A DNA stretch of 38,758 bases from Christensenella sp. UBA1224. GTDB taxonomy: Bacteria > Bacillota > Clostridia > Christensenellales > Aristaeellaceae. Position 1 is the first letter of the stretch, and the number at the start of each line of letters is the position of its first letter. The position numbers were made by a program, and so were the translations under genes. The stretch lies in assembly GCA_002309235.1 (NCBI GenBank), contig DBXA01000185.1, positions 6,418 to 45,175 on the forward strand, given 5' to 3'. Positions 1 through 8,341 of the stretch are shown piece by piece. The notes beneath the pieces were generated by a model. The model did not search any database, was not told the origin of the DNA, and saw nothing but the letters and a program-made list of their open reading frames with translations.

Positions 1-518
1 AAAGCGGCGCTTTCCATAGCCGCTGCGAAGATCGCTGCATAAGTGCCTTCGCCGAAGCCGTGATCGACGCTTGCATCCTCGAAGGCGAAGCGTATGGCCT
101 TATCCGGCTGCGCGGGATACAGGCAGGCCCATATCTCCGTGCGGATCCAGGCGCCGTTGGAATTGCGCCACAGCTCGTTGTTGTATTCGCCGGACATGGG
201 CGGCAGTATGCCTTCCCGCATGTTGGATTTGCATACGCCGTATTCGTTCCAGTTGGGCGTGATAAAACTGATCCAGTATTCGCCCAGGGTCTTGCTGTTG
301 ATGGCATCCGGCCCCAGGTCGTTCACGGCCCGCAGCCATACCAGCTGCAGGTCCAGGTCGTCGTTGGGCAGGGGCTCGCCTTCCCGGGAGGCAAACCCAT
401 GGATATCGAGGAGATCCCGCGTGCCTTCATAGGGCGTACCCAGGGTGCCGCCTATGTTTTTGCCGATCCAGCAGGCATAAACGCGGTCGCGGAGCTCTTT
501 TTCAGAAAACCGGAGCAT
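1..518 (-). CDS. ADP-ribosylglycohydrolase family protein (C-terminus beyond the window)
   Basis: The visible N-terminal 172 residues resemble the ADP-ribosylglycohydrolase (DraG/ARH-like) fold. They include an early CWIGKNIGGTLG segment, an acidic NDDLDLQ segment where the family has its first metal-binding acidic cluster, and FGEGTYAAIFAAAMESA near the truncated end, matching the family's helical GE-x-xYAA-x-F-AAM pattern. Known members remove ADP-ribose from proteins or hydrolyse related N-glycosidic bonds using two Mg2+ ions; the substrate here is unknown. The ATG at 516-518 is preceded by AGGAGGG, and a good promoter lies upstream at 551-579. The gene reads off the left edge, so its second metal cluster cannot be checked. 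Confidence 0.8.
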   Translation of the reverse strand, partial: MLRFSEKELRDRVYACWIGKNIGGTLGTPYEGTRDLLDIHGFASREGEPLPNDDLDLQLVWLRAVNDLGPDAINSKTLGEYWISFITPNWNEYGVCKSNMREGILPPMSGEYNNELWRNSNGAWIRTEIWACLYPAQPDKAIRFAFEDASVDHGFGEGTYAAIFAAAMESAA

Positions 519-550
519 ATTGTCACCCTCCTGTTCAAGTCTCTTTGGAA

Positions 551-579
551 AGTATACCTTTTTTGATCGGAAATGTCTA
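551..579 (-). promoter_or_regulatory. Sigma-A-type promoter for the ADP-ribosylglycohydrolase gene
   Basis: On the minus strand TAGACA (574-579) and TATACT (551-556) are separated by exactly 17 bp, a near-consensus vegetative promoter. It lies about 30 bp upstream of the start codon, so this gene is probably transcribed separately from the GNAT gene upstream of it. Confidence 0.6.
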
Positions 580-636
580 TCACAGGCGAGGGGCCCGGCG
601 GTCGTTCTTTCGGGAATACTGCTGTTTTTTGAACAG

Positions 637-662
637 AAAAAAAGGCAGTCATTTATCTGACT
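637..662 (-). terminator. Weak intrinsic terminator at the end of the GNAT gene
   Basis: On the minus strand AGTCA (658-662) can pair with TGACT (647-651) around a loop that contains the GNAT stop codon, followed after GCC by a run of seven T. The stem is only 5 bp, so this is a tentative call. The T-run and the new promoter just downstream favour termination here. Confidence 0.35.
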
Positions 663-1306
663 ACCGAAGAATGGCTGTAGATGTAGAATTCCTCCTGGCT
701 GGGCATCCATTTCTTTTCTTTGGGCGGGAAGGAAGCGTCGAACGCCTCGACCGCCTGTGTATCCTCGCAGCAATCGGCGGCTGTGCTTGGGATATACATC
801 CATTTCCTGCCGTCAAGGGCGCCTGGTACCAGCTCGCATACAAGGAGAGCTGTCGGGTAGTTGCCTTCCACCGCAAAGCTGATGTTTTTCTTTTTGCAGC
901 TGACAAATCCGCTGCCCACGTAGTTTGCCGGGTTCCCGAAATTGATATTGACGTCGTATCCCATGGCGCGGGCGGCTTCGAAGGAATACCCGATCAGGAG
1001 CTTTCCGACCTTTTGCCTCTGGCATTCGCGCGCGACGCAGATCGGTCCGAAGGAGAGGACCTCCTTGCGGTACCCATCATGATCCTCAAGCCATGCTCTG
1101 GTGTACATGATGTTTCCGATGATCCTGCCGTCCAGCTCCGCCACAAAGGCGAGCCCGGGAATAAAGTCCGGATGCCTGCGCATCCGATGGACGAAGTAAT
1201 GCTCATCCGCGCCTGGCTTATAGACGTTCCAGAACGCCTCGCGTGTCAGCTCTTCCACCGCCCTGTAGTCCTTTTCGGTCTCAAGCCGTATCGATATGCC
1301 GTTCAT
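653..1306 (-). CDS. GNAT family N-acetyltransferase
   Basis: A 217-residue single-domain protein of the GNAT (YhbS-like) superfamily, which transfers an acetyl group from acetyl-CoA to an amine. Motif A is visible as GPICVARECQRQKVGKLLI, whose QRQKVGK loop corresponds to the pyrophosphate-binding Q/R-x-x-G-x-G/A signature. It is preceded by the substrate-side strand AFVAELDGRIIGNIMY. The gene follows the AraC regulator on the same strand with overlapping ends. An ATG at 1310-1312 overlaps the regulator stop as ATGA but lies only 2 nt from AGGAGG. The next in-frame ATG (1304-1306) has 8 nt spacing and is preferred. The acceptor substrate is unknown and a link to the sugar pathway is not shown. 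Confidence 0.85.
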   Translation of the reverse strand: MNGISIRLETEKDYRAVEELTREAFWNVYKPGADEHYFVHRMRRHPDFIPGLAFVAELDGRIIGNIMYTRAWLEDHDGYRKEVLSFGPICVARECQRQKVGKLLIGYSFEAARAMGYDVNINFGNPANYVGSGFVSCKKKNISFAVEGNYPTALLVCELVPGALDGRKWMYIPSTAADCCEDTQAVEAFDASFPPKEKKWMPSQEEFYIYSHSSVVR

Positions 1307-1308
1307 CT

Positions 1309-3213
1309 TCATTTCCTCCTATTGGTGCTTCGGAACATGGCACGGTACTCCGAAGGGGATTTGCCATATACGCGTTTGAAAGCTTTGAAAAAGGCGTTTG
1401 AGGTATTGTATCCGCAGGATGAAAGGATGTTTGTAACGAGCATATCGGTATTGCGCAGAAGGGAAGACGCCTTGTCAAGCCTAAGCTGCTGTATGTATGC
1501 CGAAACGGTCATCCCTGTTTTTGCATTGCAGATAGTGTTCAGAGTTCGCTCGTTTACGGAGCATTCATCGCAGATTATGGGGATCGACAGGTTGTAATCC
1601 GTGAAATTGCCGTTGATATACTTCATAACGCGGTCTGAGGCGTCATCTGTTTCAGACAGCTTTTGACTTTCAACGGTTTCCTTGGAGGATTGGATCTCTC
1701 CGGAGAAATGCAGACCGGGGATGTGCTGAAATAACTCCAGTATGTTTTTAGCCTCCTGGTATGCCACACTTAACTGCGAAAGGCCGGTATGTACCTCGCT
1801 GACAGAGACAGACAATATGGCGTTCATTGTTTTATTGATCGTTTCTATACTCTGCCTTAGTAGGGTTATCTGCTGGTCATGGCTGGAATCGGCAGCAGCG
1901 ATCAGGACAAAGGAGCCATGTGACTGCCGTATGAATCTGGCGGTCGATTTGGAAGAGAGCTGTTTTCCTATCATAAGGGAGAGAAGATTGATCGTGTCGG
2001 CACTGCCCTCGGAAGAGGAAGGCGAACGAACAATGCCATAGCATACCACGTAATTCTGCGGGAAGGATTCAATGGTTGGAAGCTCATCTTCCGATGCCTG
2101 TGAATAGGGTATATACAGGCAGCGCTGGATCAGGCTTGTTTCAAGCTCTTGCCTGAGAGATCTTATCGTCATTTCGTTGTTTTCCTGCGCGGTATGCAAA
2201 TTATCCATGGAAGACAACAGCAGATCGAATAATTCGCTGCGATGCTGAACTTCAAAGCCGTATTCCTCCATTTTGTTGATCATTGAATGAAGAGGACGGC
2301 AATTCCTGTATGCGTTGAGTACTGCTAACAGAAGGCTTACAAGTATGGTCGTCACGGCAAACAGAAGAATGGTCAGCTTTGTTGTGTTCAGCACCGCCAT
2401 CTGTGCGGTGAGATCCGGATAAAGCACACAGCTTATGCGTCTGTGTCCATTTGAGGGAACAGGCGGCATTTGCTCCAATGTGCTCCTTTCCAGTTCCGTA
2501 TCGACGAGGAGAGAGAAGATATATTGATTGTTCAGGTCATAAAGGTTGACAAGGCCGGGCGTAGTGGAAAACACCTTTTTCATGTTTGATTCACGGATCG
2601 AAAACAGGAAGAATATATTCGTTTGACTGACCGGCCGGAAAAGATAGAGCAGCATGCTTTCGCCGGTTGAGGCTTCGTTATGCAGGACAGCGCTGTTCAA
2701 CATGGTAATAAAGCCGGAGCCGGAAGCTTTCTCCGTTAAAGTCCGAATAAAAAGGTTGCTGAAATCATAGTATCTTGAGTATCGTTCAAAGCCTGTCTTT
2801 TTGGCATAGCTGATAAAGCAGCCGTCCGAAGAGACAGCCGTCTTGCTTTTGGGGAAGAGCACGGCAATACTTGAGATATAATCAAATGATGAGACCAGTG
2901 ATTCGGCAGTGCTTCGCAGATCATTGAGCAGGATGATATCTGTTGTCGCGATAGCTGGCCGTACGGAAAGCAATGCGATGTTTGCTTTGGAACAGGTGTT
3001 GGTCAGCAGTGTTTCCGCGGTAGTGATCTCATTGTTCAGGGAAGCGATGGAAGCCTCCAGCATGTTGACTTCCCTGGTCAGGAGCGTTTCGGAGAGGCGC
3101 CTGTAATAGGAAATACCGATCGGAATAATGATGGAACAGAGGAGAAGCATGGGTATCAGGTTTTGCAAAAGGTAAGAACGGAATTTCCGTAGGATCAGCC
3201 TGCCGACATTCAT
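1309..3213 (-). CDS. Membrane-anchored AraC-family transcriptional regulator (YesS-type), half 1
   Basis: A 634-residue regulator. Transmembrane helices lie at about residues 17-36 and 278-300 and flank an extracytoplasmic sensor region of about 240 residues. A cytoplasmic linker follows, then a C-terminal AraC DNA-binding domain with two helix-turn-helix units. The domain's last part carries the family pattern CGYNTSNAFFKAFKRVYGKSPSEYR. This layout is typical of one-component regulators that sit beside LplABC-type sugar transporters in Bacillota. The gene is divergent from the transporter operon starting at 3558 and probably activates it. The start is supported by GGGAGTGA upstream. Its paralogue at 18943-20811 has the same architecture and holds the same position in half 2. 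Confidence 0.92.
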   Translation of the reverse strand: MNVGRLILRKFRSYLLQNLIPMLLLCSIIIPIGISYYRRLSETLLTREVNMLEASIASLNNEITTAETLLTNTCSKANIALLSVRPAIATTDIILLNDLRSTAESLVSSFDYISSIAVLFPKSKTAVSSDGCFISYAKKTGFERYSRYYDFSNLFIRTLTEKASGSGFITMLNSAVLHNEASTGESMLLYLFRPVSQTNIFFLFSIRESNMKKVFSTTPGLVNLYDLNNQYIFSLLVDTELERSTLEQMPPVPSNGHRRISCVLYPDLTAQMAVLNTTKLTILLFAVTTILVSLLLAVLNAYRNCRPLHSMINKMEEYGFEVQHRSELFDLLLSSMDNLHTAQENNEMTIRSLRQELETSLIQRCLYIPYSQASEDELPTIESFPQNYVVCYGIVRSPSSSEGSADTINLLSLMIGKQLSSKSTARFIRQSHGSFVLIAAADSSHDQQITLLRQSIETINKTMNAILSVSVSEVHTGLSQLSVAYQEAKNILELFQHIPGLHFSGEIQSSKETVESQKLSETDDASDRVMKYINGNFTDYNLSIPIICDECSVNERTLNTICNAKTGMTVSAYIQQLRLDKASSLLRNTDMLVTNILSSCGYNTSNAFFKAFKRVYGKSPSEYRAMFRSTNRRK

Positions 3214-3406
3214 ACTTCGTCACTCCCTTTGCCTGTGCCCGCGAGTTGTTCTGCCTGCATGCCGGCGGTGTGTTAAGTCAAAAAGGATAATAAAATAATA
3301 ATAGCCATAATTCACAGAACCGTCAAGTGCAACGTTGTACAGTATGCCGGAATCATAAAATTACATCTCATAAACCCTTTGGAGCCATACGGCAGACGGC
3401 TTTGAC

Positions 3407-3468
3407 ACTTTGTTACACCTTCACGTTGGAATTTTACACTTTTCAATCTCTAAACATTAGGGTAATAT
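3407..3468 (+). promoter_or_regulatory. Promoter and putative AraC operator of transporter operon 1
   Basis: A candidate promoter has TTTTCA (3440-3445) and TAATAT (3463-3468) with 17 bp spacing. Directly abutting the -35 box is GGAATTTTACAC (3428-3439). TTACAC recurs exactly 21 bp upstream (3413-3418), two helical turns, as in classical AraC half-site pairs. The same 12-mer occurs upstream of transporter operon 2. The weak -35 next to a repeat fits class II activation by the divergent regulator, but binding is inferred. I see no gene in the rest of 3214-3557, which must also hold the regulator's own promoter. Confidence 0.5.
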
Positions 3469-3557
3469 GTTCATATCATAAACATAACATACAGCAAACG
3501 TGTTGTCAGCCCTATGCGATCTTTCATCAATCAAATGAAGGGAGGGGGATGAAAATC

Positions 3558-4523
3558 ATGGCAGTGAAAAGAGCCGAAGCCCGCACTGGCAGGGTTATAC
3601 ACAGGAAATCCATCTGGATGAAGGCTGCCCAGCGCTGGCAGCTGTACCTTTTCCTTTTGATCCCCGTTGTCTACCTGATCATATTCTGCTACTGGCCGAT
3701 GGCTGGTGTTCAGATCGCATTCCGGAAGTATAAGATCCGTTTGGGGATCTGGGGCAGCCAGTGGGTCGGCTGGTATCAGTTTGAGAAGTTCTTTTCCTCC
3801 TATTACTTTGGCCGTGTGGTTGGGAACACGCTGCGCCTTTCACTTTACAGCTTGATCGTCGGTTTTCCTCTGCCGGTCGTATTCGCCCTGCAGCTTAATG
3901 CTATGCGCGCTGCGAGGGGAAGAAAGCTTGTACAGACTGTAACATATATGCCGCATTTTATTTCGACTGTTGTCATGGTGGGCATCATCAACCAGATGCT
4001 CAATCCTACGTTCGGTCTATTTGGGAAGTTTTACCGCATGATCAACGGGATGGGGTCAACTCCTCCCAACTTATTGCTCAGTTCCGGCGCTTTCCCGCAT
4101 ATTTACGTACTTTCCGGCATTTGGCAGGGACTTGGATGGAGTACCATCATTTATACGGCGGCGCTTTCCGCGGTGGATCCATCGCTGCATGAGGCGGCTA
4201 CAATTGACGGCGCTACGAGGTTTCAGCGCATATTGCACGTTGATTTTCCCACGATCGTGCCTACCGTGTCCATTACGCTGATACTGCGTTTCGGCTCGAT
4301 CATGGGCATTGGCTTTGATAAAACGTATCTTCTTCAGAATAATGCGAATCTCGTTACGAGTGAAGTAATTGCGACCTTTGTTTATAAGCAGGCGTTTGAT
4401 TCCAGCAATATGGATTATTCATACGCTTCAGCTATCGGCCTGTTCAATTCGGTCATCGGTTTGTTCATGCTGGCCCTTATGAACCAGATCTCCCGCAAGG
4501 TCAGCGAGAGCAGCCTGTGGTAA
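3558..4523 (+). CDS. ABC transporter permease, LplB/COG4209 type (operon 1)
   Basis: A 321-residue inner-membrane permease with about six hydrophobic segments. The first segment (LYLFLLIPVVYLIIFCYWPM) is typical of LplB-like CUT1 permeases. The cytoplasmic EAA loop that contacts the ATPase is visible as LHEAATIDGATRFQRILHV. It forms a heterodimer with the next gene product and works with the solute-binding protein at 5547. The ATG at 3558 lies 9 nt from AGGGGG and is preferred; an in-frame ATG at 3549 is only a few bases from the Shine-Dalgarno. No ATPase gene occurs in the operon, so a shared MsmX-type ATPase encoded elsewhere is expected. The substrate is inferred to be a glycoside or oligosaccharide. 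Confidence 0.93.
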   Translation: MAVKRAEARTGRVIHRKSIWMKAAQRWQLYLFLLIPVVYLIIFCYWPMAGVQIAFRKYKIRLGIWGSQWVGWYQFEKFFSSYYFGRVVGNTLRLSLYSLIVGFPLPVVFALQLNAMRAARGRKLVQTVTYMPHFISTVVMVGIINQMLNPTFGLFGKFYRMINGMGSTPPNLLLSSGAFPHIYVLSGIWQGLGWSTIIYTAALSAVDPSLHEAATIDGATRFQRILHVDFPTIVPTVSITLILRFGSIMGIGFDKTYLLQNNANLVTSEVIATFVYKQAFDSSNMDYSYASAIGLFNSVIGLFMLALMNQISRKVSESSLW

Positions 4524-4536
4524 AGGAGGCGCAGAA

Positions 4537-5481
4537 ATGGTTACCCAAACGAAAGCGAATATGAAGCGCCTCTTTGGCAAAGGGCAGCTGCAGGCAACGG
4601 ATATCTATCTGACAAGATCGGACAGGATATTCCACGTCATTAATAATATCATCGTTTCGCTCTTGTTTCTTATCGTGCTTTTGCCGCTTATAAATGTACT
4701 GGCGAGCTCTTTTTCCTCGGCCTCTGCCGTTAATTCGGGCAAAGTGCTGCTTTGGCCGGTAGACTTTTCTGTTATAGGCTACGAAAAGGTGTTCGTATAT
4801 CCAGGCGTGTGGCGCAGCTATGGAAATACGGTGTTTTATACCGTTGCCGGCACCGCTATCAATGTCATCGTTACGCTGCTCGCGGCGTATCCTCTTTCAC
4901 GGCGGGATCTGCCGTTCAAAGGCTTCTTTATGTTCCTGTTCACCTTTACGATGATGTTTGGAGGCGGCATGATCCCAACCTATCTGGTCATGAAACAGAT
5001 AGGCGTCATCAATACCGTATGGGCGATGCTCCTGCCCGGCGCGCTTAGCGTATACAATATGATCATAGCGCGTACCTTTATGCAGAATATACCGATGGAT
5101 CTGTTCGAAGCGGCTCATTTGGATGGCTGCAGTGATGCTAGGTATTTTACCATGATCGCGCTGCCGCTTTCCGGTACCATGATATCCGTTCTCACGCTGT
5201 ACTATGCAGTCGGGCATTGGAATGCCTATTTCAATGCGTTCTTGTACTTGAACAACAGGGATTTGATGCCTTTGCAGATCATCCTGCGTGAGGTATTGCT
5301 GAGCACACAGATCAGCGCGGATGCCATTGTGGATGGCGATACGGCTGCAGCTCTTGCCGGTATGAGCGATCTTTTGAAATACTCGCTCATCGTGGTGGCA
5401 AGCGCGCCGATCCTGTGCCTGTATCCTTTCCTGCAGAAGTATTTTGTCAAGGGGGTCATGATCGGCTCCCTGAAGGGCTGA
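4537..5481 (+). CDS. ABC transporter permease, LplC/COG0395 type (operon 1)
   Basis: A 314-residue partner permease with six predicted membrane helices. The first is in FHVINNIIVSLLFLIVLLPL, and an EAA loop is visible as LFEAAHLDGCSDARYF. The C-terminal KYFVKGVMIGSLKG is characteristic of this subfamily and is shared with the operon 2 homologue. It starts 13 nt after the first permease with an AAAGGAGG ribosome-binding site, so the two are translated as a pair. A hairpin lies between it and the binding-protein gene. Confidence 0.94.
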   Translation: MVTQTKANMKRLFGKGQLQATDIYLTRSDRIFHVINNIIVSLLFLIVLLPLINVLASSFSSASAVNSGKVLLWPVDFSVIGYEKVFVYPGVWRSYGNTVFYTVAGTAINVIVTLLAAYPLSRRDLPFKGFFMFLFTFTMMFGGGMIPTYLVMKQIGVINTVWAMLLPGALSVYNMIIARTFMQNIPMDLFEAAHLDGCSDARYFTMIALPLSGTMISVLTLYYAVGHWNAYFNAFLYLNNRDLMPLQIILREVLLSTQISADAIVDGDTAAALAGMSDLLKYSLIVVASAPILCLYPFLQKYFVKGVMIGSLKG

Positions 5482-5499
5482 TACCTGTTTTACTATGAA

Positions 5500-5521
5500 T
5501 TTACCGGCAAGATCCGGTAAA
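5500..5521 (+). promoter_or_regulatory. Intercistronic hairpin upstream of solute-binding protein gene 1
   Basis: TTTACCGG (5500-5507) and CCGGTAAA (5514-5521) form a perfect 8-bp stem with a 6-nt loop. The stem lies between the permease stop and the SBP ribosome-binding site. It is followed by A-rich sequence rather than a T-run, so it is more likely an mRNA-processing or stability element than a terminator. Operon 2 has an unrelated hairpin at the equivalent position. Confidence 0.5.
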
Positions 5522-5546
5522 AAATATATGATTTGGAGGGAATCCT

Positions 5547-7133
5547 ATGAAGAAGTTCCTGGCGCTCCTGATCATGGCCGCTTTGGTGCTGCCTATGATC
5601 CCCTGGAGTACACCCGCACAGGCGGAAGATGTACCGACTTTTGTGGTTACGCTTCCGACGAACACCCTGGTGACGGATTATGAAGACAACCGATTCACTA
5701 AATGGGTAGAAGAGGAATATGGCTGCGACATCGTATTCAATTTCCTGCCGGCTTCCGATTCACTGCAGAAGCTGACTGTTATGGTAGCAGGTGAAGAGGA
5801 TCTGGGAGACCTGCTTTACAGCGGCTTGAATAAGGCTACTATCCTGCAGTTTGCTGACGCGGGTGCACTGTACCCCCTGAATGAGTTCATCGACAAATAT
5901 GACACCAACCTCGAAGCCTTCTCCGCAGAGATAGGCGAAGACCTGGTAGCAGCTGTCACTACTGCTGACGGGGATATCTGGGGCTATCCCACCTATTATC
6001 CCGAGACCAACAACATGACCAAGTATCGCGCCTGGATCAACACCGTGTGGCTCGACAACCTGGGCCTCTCGATGCCTACCACCACGGATGAGCTCTATGA
6101 CGTGCTGGTTGCTTTCAGGGATCAGGATGCCAACGGCAACGGCGATCCGAACGATGAGATCCCGATGCTCGGCAGCACCAGCTGGTCTGCCAATCCCTGC
6201 GTGTTCCTTACCAATGCTTACGTGTACTGGGATGATGTGGAAGATCTGATCATCGAGGATGGAAAGATCGATGCCGCGTTCACACAGGAAGAGTATAAGG
6301 AAGCCCTGAAGTACATGAACAAGCTGGTTGCTGAAGGCTTGCTCTCCGCCGATACCTTCTCCATCACCGAAGGCCAGTACAGGGAATACCTGAGCACCGA
6401 GACGCCGACTGTCGGCATCAGCTTCTATACGCATCTTGGCTTTGTCGGCCCGACCGATGACAACAAGAATGAGTATCAGTATCTGCCTTACCTGATCGGC
6501 GCGGATGGAAAACAGCGCGTATCCTATCAGCCCTACGATACCTCCGCCATGCAGATCTGGTTTGTTCCCACCACGGCGAAGGATCCGGATGCTTCCTTCC
6601 AGTTCCTCGATTGGCTGTGGAAGGACGATTGGGCCTATATCCATTCCCGCTTCGGCTTTGAAGGCGAGGATTATGAAGCCGTTACCGATCCGGATACGCT
6701 TGCGCTCCTCAAGTCCAACCATGATTTTGCGATCCTGGAGCATGATGTAGGCTGGGGCGAAGCATGCAACATGTCCTGGCAGATCAATATGGGCCGCTAT
6801 ACCGGCAGCTCCTACATGTGCCAGTGGAACGGCGATCCCAACTACTACTTCTATAAGAGGGTCGTTGCGGTCGATGATATGATGAGCAAGGTCCCGGGCC
6901 CGGGCGAGTATGTGCCGGCTCTGACCTATACCTCCGAAGAGACGGATGAGTACAACGAGCTGCGCAGCAACATCCGTACCTTCTGGCAGGAATACCGTAC
7001 CCGCTTTATCCTGGGAGACCTGGATATCGATTCCAACTGGGATTCGTATATCAGCACCCTCAACAACGAGATGAACCTGCCCCGTTTCCTCGAAATGGTG
7101 CAGACGGCTTACGACCGTACTTACGGCGGCTGA
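5547..7133 (+). CDS. Extracellular solute-binding protein, LplA-like (operon 1)
   Basis: A 528-residue secreted carbohydrate-binding protein. Residues 1-26 are a Sec signal peptide with a probable AQA|ED cleavage site. There is no lipobox cysteine, unusual for a Gram-positive ABC binding protein. Residues 192-204 (RDQDANGNGDPND) form an EF-hand-like calcium loop common in large oligosaccharide-binding proteins. The aromatic-rich regions around WLDNLGL and YMCQWNGDPNYYFYKR suit sugar stacking. It shares its whole layout and the C-terminal RFILGDLDID segment with the operon 2 protein at 22987. Its ribosome-binding site is TTGGAGGG, and a strong terminator follows immediately. The ligand cannot be read from sequence. 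Confidence 0.93.
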   Translation: MKKFLALLIMAALVLPMIPWSTPAQAEDVPTFVVTLPTNTLVTDYEDNRFTKWVEEEYGCDIVFNFLPASDSLQKLTVMVAGEEDLGDLLYSGLNKATILQFADAGALYPLNEFIDKYDTNLEAFSAEIGEDLVAAVTTADGDIWGYPTYYPETNNMTKYRAWINTVWLDNLGLSMPTTTDELYDVLVAFRDQDANGNGDPNDEIPMLGSTSWSANPCVFLTNAYVYWDDVEDLIIEDGKIDAAFTQEEYKEALKYMNKLVAEGLLSADTFSITEGQYREYLSTETPTVGISFYTHLGFVGPTDDNKNEYQYLPYLIGADGKQRVSYQPYDTSAMQIWFVPTTAKDPDASFQFLDWLWKDDWAYIHSRFGFEGEDYEAVTDPDTLALLKSNHDFAILEHDVGWGEACNMSWQINMGRYTGSSYMCQWNGDPNYYFYKRVVAVDDMMSKVPGPGEYVPALTYTSEETDEYNELRSNIRTFWQEYRTRFILGDLDIDSNWDSYISTLNNEMNLPRFLEMVQTAYDRTYGG

Positions 7134-7149
7134 TAATCACGGGACTATG

Positions 7150-7179
7150 GGGACGGAGGAGACCCTCCGTCCTCTTTTT
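7150..7179 (+). terminator. Intrinsic terminator or attenuator after solute-binding protein gene 1
   Basis: GGACGGAGG (7151-7159) pairs perfectly with CCTCCGTCC (7164-7172) around a 4-nt loop and is followed by CTTTTT. It separates the transporter genes from the GH5 array only 33 bp before the first GH5 start. I see no clear promoter between them, so partial read-through may set glycosidase expression below transporter expression. Confidence 0.8.
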
Positions 7180-7211
7180 CCGAAGGAAGGGGCAAGGAGG
7201 CCCTGTTTACT

Positions 7212-8306
7212 ATGAAACCTTTTGAAAAACTGCACAAGGGCATGGGCGTCGGCGGATGGATGACAAACTATAAACGCGTACGTTTCCTGCCGGAAGACAA
7301 AGCGTTCAACCTCAGTATTGGGGATAAGGAGCATTTCGATCGTTACCTGACCCGCTGGGATATGCAGAACATCCGCTCTATGGGAATGGATCACATACGT
7401 ATCCCGTTTGACCAGGTTGTCGTAGAGGAATACACAAAGCCTTACGCGTATCAGGAGGATATGCTGAAGCTTCTCGACCGCGCCATAGGTTGGGCGGTGG
7501 ATGAGGGCTTTGAGGTCATACTGAACCTGCACCATGCCATAGGCTGCTACTGTGACTTTGCGGAAGGCTCCAGTCTATTGGATGACGATCTTCTCAAGGA
7601 CCGCTTTGTTGCCCTGTGGTCTATGCTGGAAGACCGCTATCATGATCTGGATATCATTTTTGAGCCGCTCAATGAGGTCACTACCCAGGATGCAGAAGCA
7701 TGGAACAGACTTGCAGAGCGCTGCGTAAAGGCTATCCGGGAGAAAAATCCTACCCGCCGCATTATCATCGGTTCCGCATCCTGGAACAGCCCGGACAGAT
7801 TAGCTGAATTGAAGCTGTATGACGATGATTATATCGCCTATACGTTCCATTTTTATGGGCCGCATGCTTTCACTCACCAACGTACTACGGTCAATGCGAC
7901 ACAGTACGCTTATAATCGCGAGATCCCTTACCCGGGTGACAATTCATATTATAAAGATTACGCGAAATTTGCGGGCGGCAGCGGCGCGGAATTTGATGCC
8001 TATCCTATTGTTGGCCGTGAATACATCGAGCATGCTTTGCGCGGAGCGGCGCAATTCCGAAAAGAACATCCGGATAAAGTTCTGTGGTTTGGCGAATTCG
8101 GTACGATCCGCCATGCAAACATCATCTGGCGTGAGAATTGGATGCGTGATGTGATCCGTTTTGCCATCGAAAATGACATGCCCTACAGCGTGTGGAATTA
8201 CCTTTCGACGCCTTACGACTGCAACCGCTTCTCGCTTGTCACGGATGATGAGAGGCGTATAGTGAGCCCGGAGATGCTCAGGATCATACAGGGCCACGTG
8301 GACTGA
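7212..8306 (+). CDS. GH5-like glycoside hydrolase, tandem copy 1 (HHAI class)
   Basis: A 364-residue single TIM-barrel domain of the GH5/clan GH-A (cellulase) type, with no signal peptide and no binding module, so probably cytoplasmic. Expected clan residues are present. Arg63 lies in HIRIPF on strand 2, His107 in NLHHAIG on strand 3, acid/base Asn154-Glu155 in EPLNEV, and His213/Tyr215 in FHFYGPH. The nucleophile Glu295 is in WFGEFG and Trp328 in SVWNY. The start ATG is preceded by AAGGAGG with a slightly long spacing of 11 nt. It follows the transporter operon and probably cleaves an imported beta-glycoside or short oligosaccharide. The exact GH5 subfamily is not assignable by eye. Confidence 0.85.
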   Translation: MKPFEKLHKGMGVGGWMTNYKRVRFLPEDKAFNLSIGDKEHFDRYLTRWDMQNIRSMGMDHIRIPFDQVVVEEYTKPYAYQEDMLKLLDRAIGWAVDEGFEVILNLHHAIGCYCDFAEGSSLLDDDLLKDRFVALWSMLEDRYHDLDIIFEPLNEVTTQDAEAWNRLAERCVKAIREKNPTRRIIIGSASWNSPDRLAELKLYDDDYIAYTFHFYGPHAFTHQRTTVNATQYAYNREIPYPGDNSYYKDYAKFAGGSGAEFDAYPIVGREYIEHALRGAAQFRKEHPDKVLWFGEFGTIRHANIIWRENWMRDVIRFAIENDMPYSVWNYLSTPYDCNRFSLVTDDERRIVSPEMLRIIQGHVD

Positions 8307-8341
8307 TCTTTCTGAACGATCTGGTATAGGGAGTGCGAAGG

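Noticed and set aside
545..1597. Plus-strand open frame of 350 codons
   Set aside because: It lies antisense to the clearly recognisable GNAT and AraC genes, has no ribosome-binding site and no family resemblance; it is a shadow frame.
3327..3557. N-terminal extension of the first permease frame upstream of 3558
   Set aside because: It runs through the predicted promoter and operator region, shows no homology to permease N-termini and lacks a ribosome-binding site.
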